A stretch of 14,155 nt of DNA from positions 1-14,155 of the forward strand of contig JBCCFD010000181.1 in assembly GCA_039029915.1 (NCBI GenBank), read 5' to 3'. Both the position numbers and the translations under genes were made by a program. This DNA comes from QQUD01 sp039029915 (GTDB lineage Bacteria > Chloroflexota > Anaerolineae > Promineifilales > Promineifilaceae). Positions 4,684 to 11,201 of the stretch are shown in pieces (the first letter of the stretch is position 1; each line of letters starts with the position of its first letter). Under the pieces are notes generated by a model, which was not told the origin of the DNA, searched no databases, and saw only the letters and a program-made list of their open reading frames with translations.

Positions 4684-7563
4684 ATGAATCAAAAGAACAC
4701 CGTAAAATTTTTAAAGGCACTGTTAACGGCCGTAATCGTCATGTTCTTTATCGTGGCCTGCGGTGGGGGTGACAGCGAAACAGAAGGACCAGAAGAGACG
4801 ACCCAGACTGATAACAGCGACCAAACTGACTCATCCGAATCGTCTTCTTCGAGCTCAGATAGCTCAAGCTCAGATAGCTCAAGCGATTCAAGCAGTGAAA
4901 GCGTATCATCTGATGACTCAGAAAGCAACAGCGATTCATCCTCAGATGAAGCAATGGATGACGGAGAAGAAATGATGGACGATCTTGGCCCAGCGACCCT
5001 CGCCACCTATGCTGCCGTCGCTGAAGCCAACGGTCTTTCAGGCACTACCATTGTCGTCAGCTGGCCGTCCTTGTCCCACTTTAATAAAGCAAGACCAGTC
5101 GTTGAAGAGTTCAGCGAAGCCACAGGCATCAACGTTGAGTTGGACTACATCGAGTACCAACAAATGCGTGACAATCAAATCATCGAGTTAAGTAAAGAAG
5201 GCACCGGTGAATTTGATGTTGTAGCTTGGGTCATCTTCAATAAAACCGACTACGTTAACAAAGGGTATCTCGTAGACCTCAGTAAAATGTTTACCAACGC
5301 CGCCATTACTGACCCCACCTACAATCGGGATGACCTTGTTCAAGCTTACGTTAATTCTGGTGCAGTAGCTGGGGGACGCCGTGGTTACCTTTCTGGGCCA
5401 ACTTCAGCCATGTATGGCGTCCCATTTGGTGCCGAAACCAGTATCATGGCGTATCGCAAAGACATCTTCGAAGAATTTGATCTTGACGTACCCACAACCT
5501 ACGACGAGCTGTTTGAGGTTGCCGATTTTATTACCGAAAACGTCCCAGATATGTATGGCATGACTAGCCGTGGCCAAACGGGCGGCAACGCCACCCACGC
5601 TTGGCTGCTTCACGCTAGCCCATACGGTGCCGATATCTTTGATGATCAATGGAACGTCACTTTAGACACACCTGAAGCTCTTGCAGCCACCGAAGCATTA
5701 GGCCGCATCGTTGAAAACTCACCACCGGGTGTTTTAAACTGGGGCTTTGGCGACCAAGCCAATGCCTTCCTCCAAGGTGATTCAGCAATCTATGTAGACG
5801 CCCTCAAAATCGCCGCCATGAGCCGCGATCCAGATCAATCTTTAGTTGATGGCAACGTTGGCTATGCACTGCATCCAGTTGGACCAGACGGCACCTGCGG
5901 CTCAGAAACGGGTGGTTTTGCGATGGGGATTGCTGAAAACTCGGCCAATAAAGATGCGGCCTTCCTCTTCCTCCAATATATGACGAGCATTGAAGGGGAC
6001 CGCGCAATGGTTGAAGCGGGTGGTGACCCAGTGCGGATGTCTACCATGCGTGATCCTGAACTATCAGAACGCTTTCCAGAATATCCCGTCATCCTTGACC
6101 AGCTTGAATGTGCCAACGAAAATTGGCGGCCATTGATCCCACAATGGGGTGAAATCAACGCTCAAATTATGGGTGAACAACTGGGGGCCTATTTAAACGG
6201 TCAGGTTGATGCCGAAACTGCTTTAGCCAACGCCAAAGAACAAACTGAAGCCGTCATGGAGCGTGAAGGTTATTACCTCTCAGATGAAGAGCGGTATGCA
6301 CCTTATGCTGGACAAACCATTGTGGTCAGCTGGCCCTCGCTGTCACATTTCAACTTTGCACGGGAAGTTGTTGAGGAATTCACGGCCGAAACGGGCATCA
6401 ATGTTGAATTAGATTACATCGAATATCAACAAATGCGCGACAATCAAATTATTGAGTTAAGCAAAGATGGCAACGGTGAATTTGATGTCGTTGCGTGGGT
6501 TATTTTCAACAAAACAGATTACGTCAACAAAGGGTATTTGGCAGACCTTGGTCAGCTGTTTACCCGCGCTGACTTGGTCGATCCCGATTATGACCCCGAT
6601 GATTTGATTTCTGCCTACGTTAACTCAGGCTCCATTGCTGGTGGTAGCCGAGGCTATCTGTCAGGCACTGGCCAAGGATTATACGGTGTACCATTTGGCG
6701 CCGAAACCAGCATCATGGCGTATCGTCAAGACATCTTTGAAGAGTTTGGTCTTGAAGTGCCTACCACTTATGAAGAGCTCTTTGAAGTGGCTGAATTTAT
6801 TACCGAAAATGTACCTGACATGTACGGCATGACGAGCCGTGGTCAAACGGGCGGTAATGCCACGCACGCTTGGTTGCTTCACGCCAGCCCTTACGGTGCC
6901 GACATTTTCAATGATGATTGGACCTCGGCGCTGGACACTCCAGAAGCCATTGCGGCAACGGAAGCATTAGGTCGCATCGTTGAGAATTCACCTCCGGGTG
7001 TTTTGAACTGGGGCTTTGGCGACCAGGCAAATGCGTTCCTCCAAGGGGATTCGGCTATCTATGTTGATGCGCTCAAGATTGCCGCCATGAGCCGTGACCC
7101 GAACCAATCTTTGGTAGATGGAAATGTGGGCTACGCCTTGCACCCTGTTGGACCGGATGGCACCTGCGGCTCAGAAACGGGTGGCTTTGCGATGGGGATT
7201 GCTGAAAATTCAGCTAACAAAGAAGCGGCATTCCTCTTTATCCAGTGGATGACGAGTAAACAAGCTGACCAACTGGTGGTTGAAGCTGGTGGTGACCCTG
7301 TGCGCTTCTCAACCTATGAGAACTCAGAAAACCAAGCGCGCTTCCCAGAGTATCCAGTCATTTTGGAAGCAATGGAGTGCGCAAATGAAAATTGGCGTCC
7401 ACTTATCCCAGAATGGGGTGAAATCAACGCTCAAATTATGGGTGAACAGCTGGGTGCTTATTTGAACGGTCAAATTGATGCCGAAACAGCAATGTTAACT
7501 GCTCAAGAGCAGATTGAAGAGGTCATGGAGCGTGAAGGCTACTATGGCTGGAATGTCCGGTAA
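4684..7563 (+). CDS. Tandem-duplicated sugar ABC transporter substrate-binding lipoprotein
   Basis: Extracellular solute-binding protein, family 1, delivering a sugar-like substrate to the two permeases encoded next. It is twice the normal size: 959 residues against about 420-450. Residues 1-26 are a lipoprotein signal (basic start, hydrophobic core, lipobox I-V-A-C with Cys26). Residues about 27-100 are a Ser/Asp/Glu-rich low-complexity tether, followed by domain 1 (about 120-542) and domain 2 (543-959). Both domains carry the same landmarks, such as T-I-V-V-S-W-P-S-L-S-H-F-N, Y-G-V-P-F-G-A-E-T-S-I-M-A-Y-R, Q-T-G-G-N-A-T-H-A-W-L-L and C-G-S-E-T-G-G-F-A-M-G. Identity between them is about 83 % by hand count, with no insertion or deletion over the shared length. 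The join is a short segment L-S-D-E-E-R-Y-A-P-Y-A. There is no stop or frameshift, so this is a genuine fusion. Substrate is inferred from context: L-ascorbate or a related lactone or uronate. Confidence 0.92.
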   Translation: MNQKNTVKFLKALLTAVIVMFFIVACGGGDSETEGPEETTQTDNSDQTDSSESSSSSSDSSSSDSSSDSSSESVSSDDSESNSDSSSDEAMDDGEEMMDDLGPATLATYAAVAEANGLSGTTIVVSWPSLSHFNKARPVVEEFSEATGINVELDYIEYQQMRDNQIIELSKEGTGEFDVVAWVIFNKTDYVNKGYLVDLSKMFTNAAITDPTYNRDDLVQAYVNSGAVAGGRRGYLSGPTSAMYGVPFGAETSIMAYRKDIFEEFDLDVPTTYDELFEVADFITENVPDMYGMTSRGQTGGNATHAWLLHASPYGADIFDDQWNVTLDTPEALAATEALGRIVENSPPGVLNWGFGDQANAFLQGDSAIYVDALKIAAMSRDPDQSLVDGNVGYALHPVGPDGTCGSETGGFAMGIAENSANKDAAFLFLQYMTSIEGDRAMVEAGGDPVRMSTMRDPELSERFPEYPVILDQLECANENWRPLIPQWGEINAQIMGEQLGAYLNGQVDAETALANAKEQTEAVMEREGYYLSDEERYAPYAGQTIVVSWPSLSHFNFAREVVEEFTAETGINVELDYIEYQQMRDNQIIELSKDGNGEFDVVAWVIFNKTDYVNKGYLADLGQLFTRADLVDPDYDPDDLISAYVNSGSIAGGSRGYLSGTGQGLYGVPFGAETSIMAYRQDIFEEFGLEVPTTYEELFEVAEFITENVPDMYGMTSRGQTGGNATHAWLLHASPYGADIFNDDWTSALDTPEAIAATEALGRIVENSPPGVLNWGFGDQANAFLQGDSAIYVDALKIAAMSRDPNQSLVDGNVGYALHPVGPDGTCGSETGGFAMGIAENSANKEAAFLFIQWMTSKQADQLVVEAGGDPVRFSTYENSENQARFPEYPVILEAMECANENWRPLIPEWGEINAQIMGEQLGAYLNGQIDAETAMLTAQEQIEEVMEREGYYGWNVR
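4852..4881 (+). repeat. 15-bp tandem repeat in the lipoprotein tether
   Basis: AGCTCAGATAGCTCA occurs twice in a row (4852-4866, 4867-4881), encoding S-S-D-S-S twice. It lies in the Ser/Asp/Glu-rich tether, so tether length may vary between strains by slippage (inference). Confidence 0.8.
5041..6309 (+). repeat. First copy of the binding-domain duplication
   Basis: This 423-codon segment encodes domain 1 of the lipoprotein and repeats at exactly 1269 bp offset. The DNA copies differ at many third-codon positions, so the duplication is old and the protein has been kept under selection. Some stretches remain nearly identical in DNA: 5890-5915 and 6143-6179 match their partners exactly. Confidence 0.9.
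6310..7560 (+). repeat. Second copy of the binding-domain duplication
   Basis: This 417-codon segment is colinear with 5041-6309 and encodes domain 2. Differences between copies cluster in three places: the segment after D-Y-V-N-K-G-Y-L (F-T-N-A-A-I-T-D-P against F-T-R-A-D-L-V-D-P), the loop before Y-G-V-P-F-G-A-E, and the region after G-G-D-P-V-R near the C-terminus. The ligand-pocket-like motifs are identical, which suggests the same substrate for both domains (inference). Confidence 0.9.
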
Positions 7564-7580
7564 TGAGTAATTGGTAATTA

Positions 7581-7618
7581 GTACCCAGTATTCAGATTTT
7601 GTTCTGAATACTGGGTAC
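7581..7618. repeat. 16-bp perfect hairpin between binding protein and permease
   Basis: The arms GTACCCAGTATTCAGA (7581-7596) and TCTGAATACTGGGTAC (7603-7618) pair perfectly around a 6-nt loop, giving a strong mRNA stem-loop. No T-run follows it, so it is not a classical terminator. It fits a 3' stabiliser or partial attenuator that keeps binding-protein mRNA above permease mRNA, as known for malE-malF type operons. The surrounding DNA also reads as 7-bp units (TAATGAG, TAATTGG, TAATTAG, TACCCAG, TATTCAG from 7561), a degenerate short tandem repeat. Confidence 0.75.
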
Positions 7619-7667
7619 CGAACACTGAACAGTTTAGAAAACGGCCGTTTCTACAGGGAGAAGATTT

Positions 7668-8594
7668 ATGAGAACCAAACTAATCGATCAACAAAAACTC
7701 GTACCGCTGTTGTTCATTATGCCAGCAATCGCTGTATTGGTAATTGGGCTCATCATACCCGTGGGTAATGCTCTGTATCTCAGTTTTTTTGACTGGGATT
7801 TAGGCACCAAATGGGAAACGGCCGAATTTCTCGCAATGGAAAACTATATGCGAATGTGGCAAGACGAAAGCGTGCGTAAATCCTTGTGGGTCACCTTGCA
7901 ATACACCTTCGCCACAACCATCATCGAAATGATTATCGGCATTGGGTTTGCGCTCGCTCTTGAAAAACCAATTCGTGGGGCCTCCCTGTTTCGGACCATC
8001 TTCATTCTGCCTCTGATGATTTCACCTCTTGTGGTTGGTCTCATTTGGCGCTATATGCTAGACGGCCGTACCGGCCTCATCCCACATTACGTTGAACGAA
8101 TTGGCGAAATAATCCCCCCATTGCAGGAAATTGGCTTTATCCGTCACGCCTACCTAGCAGATACTCGGCTCGCCCTTCCGGCCGCTGTAGGTGTTGATAT
8201 TTGGCAATGGACACCGTTTATTTTCATTATCATTTTGGCTGGACTTCAATCCATACCAAAAGACGTGATTAATGCAGCTTATATCGACGGGGCAACCTGG
8301 TGGCAGATGACGATCATGGTCAAGCTACCCATGATTCGCACCCTGATCATTGTCACCCTCCTGCTTCGGCTGGTTGACGTATTCCGCGCCCTTGAGGTGC
8401 TTTTCGTGATGACCTTTGGCGGTCCGGCGCAGGCGACGGAGGTCCTGTCTGTGAAAATCTACAAGACGGCTTTTGCCGCCCAAAACTTAGGCTACGCGTC
8501 TGCCATCTCAATGCTTCTGATTGCTATCACGCTTATCTTGAGCATAGGCATCCTCGTTTACAACAACCCCGTTCAACAAGAAGGGAGAGCTTAA
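7668..8594 (+). CDS. Sugar ABC transporter permease, MalF type
   Basis: Inner-membrane permease of the binding-protein-dependent transport family (BPD_transp_1), 308 residues with about six hydrophobic segments. The first is P-L-L-F-I-M-P-A-I-A-V-L-V-I-G near residue 13. The EAA loop that contacts the ATPase is visible at about residues 202-219 (N-A-A-Y-I-D-G-A-T-W-W-Q-M). The N-terminal P-A-x-x-x-L-x-x-x-x-x-P-x-x-x-x-L-Y-L-S-F and the segment D-I-W-Q-W-T-P-F are typical of MalF/UgpA-like sugar permeases. The ATG at 7668 has GGGAG upstream (7656-7660). It follows the binding protein across a hairpin and precedes its MalG-type partner by 1 bp, so the two membrane subunits are translated together. 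A copy of ACGGCCGT lies just upstream (7641-7648) and another inside (8062-8069). Confidence 0.93.
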   Translation: MRTKLIDQQKLVPLLFIMPAIAVLVIGLIIPVGNALYLSFFDWDLGTKWETAEFLAMENYMRMWQDESVRKSLWVTLQYTFATTIIEMIIGIGFALALEKPIRGASLFRTIFILPLMISPLVVGLIWRYMLDGRTGLIPHYVERIGEIIPPLQEIGFIRHAYLADTRLALPAAVGVDIWQWTPFIFIIILAGLQSIPKDVINAAYIDGATWWQMTIMVKLPMIRTLIIVTLLLRLVDVFRALEVLFVMTFGGPAQATEVLSVKIYKTAFAAQNLGYASAISMLLIAITLILSIGILVYNNPVQQEGRA

Positions 8595-8595
8595 A

Positions 8596-9600
8596 ATGAC
8601 AACCATTCGTTCGTTAAATCCGACCGAAGAGACAACCGTGCAAAAAGGGTTTCTTGGAAAGTGGAATTTCAACTGGTCACAAATTAGCCATTATGCACTT
8701 TTGATTTTCCTTTCCTTGATTATCTTATTGCCCATCTACGTCATTATTTTGACGTCCCTCAAACGGCAAGTGGTGATCATGTCTCGGGAGCCAGTTTGGT
8801 TTTTTATGCCGACCTTGAGCAACTATCAAGAGATCATTGAAAACCACAACTTTATGCGTCACCTTTTTAGCTCTATTTATGTGAGTTTAGCCTCTACGAT
8901 ATTGACACTGTTTGTGTCTAGCTATGCAGCTTATGCCATCGCCCGCATGAAATTTTTGGGCCGGGGCTTATTAGCCAATACAACCCTACTTGTCCGCATG
9001 GTTCCTCCTGTTGTTCTAACAGTGCCCATTGTTAGCCTTTGGGGAAATTGGGAAGGCATTTGGCTAGAGTCGGCTGCCCACGGCCGTTATTTAACATGGG
9101 TTAGCCAAACGTGGCTCTGCACGGCCGATTCTCAGGTCGCAGATGCGGTGTGTCAGGTTTTTGTGGATGGATTAATGGACGGCCGTATTGGGCTCATTCT
9201 CTTCTACTCCGCGCTCAATTTACCGTTTGTGGTTTGGCTTCTCGTGGGTTTTATCCAGCAAATCCCCGTTGAACTTGAAGAAGCCGCCATTGTGGATGGC
9301 GCATCACCGTTCCAAGTTTTTCGGCAAGTGATCGCCCCTTTGCTCAAAGGTGGCTACGCCGTTGCTTCCATATTTGTCTTTCGCATTGCGTGGAACGAGC
9401 TCATCTTAGGGCTAATCTTGACAGGAAGACGCACCTACCTGCTGCCGGTCAAAGCCAACAATCTGATTGATAATGCTGGCGTACAATGGGGATTAATGAT
9501 GGCAATGGGGACCTTAATCTTGATACCCCCCCTGGTCTTAACCTTCTTCTCAGCCCGTCAAATCATCCAGGGCATGACCGCTGGCGCTGTCAAAGGGTAA
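8596..9600 (+). CDS. Sugar ABC transporter permease, MalG type, with extra loop
   Basis: Second membrane subunit of the importer, pairing with the MalF-type protein. It begins 1 bp after that gene's stop, with its SD (AAGGGAGAG, 8581-8589) inside the upstream gene, so translation is coupled. The EAA loop is clear at residues 226-242 (E-L-E-E-A-A-I-V-D-G-A-S). The protein has 334 residues where MalG-type sugar permeases usually have about 270-300. The excess is an insertion of about 40 residues (roughly 150-192) after the segment P-P-V-V-L-T-V-P-I, where the family normally has a short loop before the next helix (here G-L-I-L-F-Y-S-A-L-N-L-P-F-V-V-W). It is Trp-rich and has two cysteines (175 and 186) that could form a disulfide outside the membrane (inference). 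No ATPase gene follows. Confidence 0.92.
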   Translation: MTTIRSLNPTEETTVQKGFLGKWNFNWSQISHYALLIFLSLIILLPIYVIILTSLKRQVVIMSREPVWFFMPTLSNYQEIIENHNFMRHLFSSIYVSLASTILTLFVSSYAAYAIARMKFLGRGLLANTTLLVRMVPPVVLTVPIVSLWGNWEGIWLESAAHGRYLTWVSQTWLCTADSQVADAVCQVFVDGLMDGRIGLILFYSALNLPFVVWLLVGFIQQIPVELEEAAIVDGASPFQVFRQVIAPLLKGGYAVASIFVFRIAWNELILGLILTGRRTYLLPVKANNLIDNAGVQWGLMMAMGTLILIPPLVLTFFSARQIIQGMTAGAVKG

Positions 9601-9655
9601 ATAAGCTTGAGGATAGAGCTAGAGGGTAACTTTAGCAAAGGCCAATTGCTTATAC

Positions 9656-9684
9656 CTGAGAAACTAAAATACTGAGAAACTAAA
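9656..9684 (+). repeat. 13-bp direct repeat upstream of the ulaD-like gene
   Basis: CTGAGAAACTAAA occurs at 9656-9668 and again at 9672-9684, with a 16-bp period. It lies in the 96-bp gap between permease and decarboxylase genes. I see no convincing promoter or hairpin there. The repeat resembles the other degenerate intergenic repeats of this window and may have no regulatory role. Confidence 0.6.
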
Positions 9685-9696
9685 GCACAAAAAGAT

Positions 9697-10362
9697 ATGA
9701 ACAAACCATTATTACAAATCGCGCTTGATACGTATGACCTGCCGTCTGCGCTGGGGCCACTTCAAAAAGCGGCCAAGCAAATTGATGTCATAGAAGTTGG
9801 CACTATTCTGTGCCTCTCAGAAGGTATGCACACAGTTCGAGCGATTAAAAGTTTATTTCCAGAAAAAATCGTCTTAGCAGATGTACGAATTGCAGAAGCT
9901 GGTAGCATCATCTCCAAAATGGCGTTTGATGCAGGCGCAGATTGGGTCAGCGTTGTCAGTGGGGCGGCACCTAGCTCTTTTGAAGTCGTATTAGCTGAAG
10001 CCCAATCTCGAAAAAGAGATATGCAAATAGAGCTCAGTGATGGCTGGACTTGGGAGATGGCTCAAAAATGGGCCGATCTTGGTGTCCAACAGGTTATCGT
10101 GAAAAGAAGCCGCGACCTAGAGGCCCAAGGGCAGCTCACCTGGGGTGAGCAAGATTTTGAAACAATACACCGTCTCCACGAGATGGGGTTCAAAGTTACC
10201 GTCACGGGTGGTGTAAAAGCTCATGATATTCCCCTTTTCGCTGGGGTACCTGTGTTTATTTTTATCGCAGGCCGCGCCATTCGCGGGGCTGATGATCCCT
10301 TGTCCGCCGCAACTGCCTTCCAAGCAGCTATCAACGAGACGTATAGGCAGGTGCCCGCATGA
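9697..10362 (+). CDS. ulaD: UlaD-like 3-keto-L-gulonate-6-phosphate decarboxylase family protein, altered active site
   Basis: TIM-barrel protein of the orotidine-5'-phosphate decarboxylase suprafamily, 221 residues. It should convert 3-keto-L-gulonate 6-phosphate to L-xylulose 5-phosphate and CO2. Visible family residues are Asp11 (A-L-D), Glu33 (I-E-V-G-T), Asp62, Glu112 (Q-I-E-L), Arg139 (R-S-R-D), Thr170 (E. coli Thr169; T-V-T-G-G) and the phosphate-binding I-A-G-R-A-I-R. The hallmark D-x-K-x-x-D reads D62-V-R64-I-A-E67 here, so Lys64 is Arg and Asp67 is Glu; the His136 of E. coli UlaD is Lys. Numbering matches E. coli up to there without gaps, so the alignment is secure. Either the chemistry tolerates these swaps or the enzyme does a related reaction. 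The ribosome binding site is weak. The gene overlaps the ulaE-like gene by four bases (ATGA). The pathway role is well supported by its neighbours. Confidence 0.85.
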   Translation: MNKPLLQIALDTYDLPSALGPLQKAAKQIDVIEVGTILCLSEGMHTVRAIKSLFPEKIVLADVRIAEAGSIISKMAFDAGADWVSVVSGAAPSSFEVVLAEAQSRKRDMQIELSDGWTWEMAQKWADLGVQQVIVKRSRDLEAQGQLTWGEQDFETIHRLHEMGFKVTVTGGVKAHDIPLFAGVPVFIFIAGRAIRGADDPLSAATAFQAAINETYRQVPA

Positions 10363-11201
10363 GTTTGCCCATCGGCATTTATGAAAAAGCGCTGCCTTTT
10401 AACATCGATTGGTATGAGCGGCTTGAAACTGCCAAGCAGGTTGGTTTTGATTTTGTAGAAATCTCCATTGATGAAAGTGACGAACGGAGAGCGAGATTGG
10501 ACTGGTCTCAACGCGAACGCGCGGACTTACGAGATGCGATTGCAAAAACGGCCGTTCCGATTACGACCCTTTGCCTCAGTGCCCACCGTAAATTCCCGCT
10601 GGGCAGTGCTGATGGAAAATGTCGCCAAGAAGCCCTTGATATTTTACAAAAAGCGATTGATTTTGCCGTTGATGTGGGGGTGCGGATCATCCAGCTAGCC
10701 GGTTACTATGTGTATTATGAACCGCATGTGGATGGTTCATTTGCCCGATATCGAGCTGGGTTACAACAGGGTCTTGAGTGGGCCAGTGGGGCCGGCGTCA
10801 CCTTGGCTTTAGAAAATGTCGATGGCAATGATGTGATGTCAGTTACTCAAGCAATGCGCTTTGTCAATTACTTCAACTCCCCCTATTTTCAAATCTACCC
10901 AGATATCGGAAATCTAGCTGAGCATAAACTTGATGTTTGTGCAGAGCTTGAGGTCGGAAAAGGGCATTTTGTGGGGCTGCATGTGAAGGACACGCGCCCT
11001 GGAGAGCCAAGAAGGGTACCGTTTGGCGAAGGCACCACCCCATTTGTGGATGCATTTTCAACGATGGCCCAAATCGGCTTTAAAGGCCCCATTTTATTGG
11101 AAATGTGGAACGATGATTCTCCAGACGCTTTACGAATTGTGAAAGAAGCTAAAGAATGGGTACAGGCTCGCATGATTGAAGGGGGATTAATTAATGGCTA
11201 G
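10359..11201 (+). CDS. ulaE: L-ribulose-5-phosphate 3-epimerase (UlaE-like)
   Basis: TIM-barrel isomerase of the AP-endonuclease-2-like family that interconverts L-xylulose 5-phosphate and L-ribulose 5-phosphate. It has 280 residues; E. coli UlaE has 284. The opening P-I-G-I-Y-E-K-A-L-P, then D-F-V-E-I-S-I-D-E-S-D-E-R, L-C-L-S-A-H-R-K-F-P-L-G-S, I-I-Q-L-A-G-Y, Y-P-D-I-G-N-L, H-V-K-D-T-R-P-G and V-P-F-G-E-G are the family signature nearly unchanged. The probable metal ligands are Glu152, Asp182, His208 and Glu248, spaced like those of the E. coli enzyme. The start overlaps the previous stop as ATGA, and the next gene's ATG lies 8 bases inside its 3' end. It is therefore tightly coupled to the decarboxylase and the kinase. 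Confidence 0.93.
   Translation: MSLPIGIYEKALPFNIDWYERLETAKQVGFDFVEISIDESDERRARLDWSQRERADLRDAIAKTAVPITTLCLSAHRKFPLGSADGKCRQEALDILQKAIDFAVDVGVRIIQLAGYYVYYEPHVDGSFARYRAGLQQGLEWASGAGVTLALENVDGNDVMSVTQAMRFVNYFNSPYFQIYPDIGNLAEHKLDVCAELEVGKGHFVGLHVKDTRPGEPRRVPFGEGTTPFVDAFSTMAQIGFKGPILLEMWNDDSPDALRIVKEAKEWVQARMIEGGLING

Noticed and set aside
4689..5006. Ser/Leu-rich ORF on the minus strand opposite the lipoprotein tether
   Set aside because: It is the antisense shadow of the Ser/Asp-rich low-complexity tether and has no ribosome site or family resemblance.
5041..7560. Mobile element or recent insertion causing the internal duplication
   Set aside because: No terminal repeats or transposase; the copies have many synonymous differences and are in frame with a single signal peptide, so this is an old domain duplication.
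7581..7618. Rho-independent terminator after the binding protein
   Set aside because: The stem is strong but no T-run follows, and the permeases downstream clearly belong to the same transporter.
7561..7640. CRISPR-like array
   Set aside because: The units are 7 bp, degenerate and without spacers; there are no cas genes.
9646..9670. Internal promoter before the ulaD-like gene (TTGCTT and TAAAAT)
   Set aside because: The spacer is only 13 bp and the -35 is poor; the neighbouring direct repeat explains the AT-rich look.
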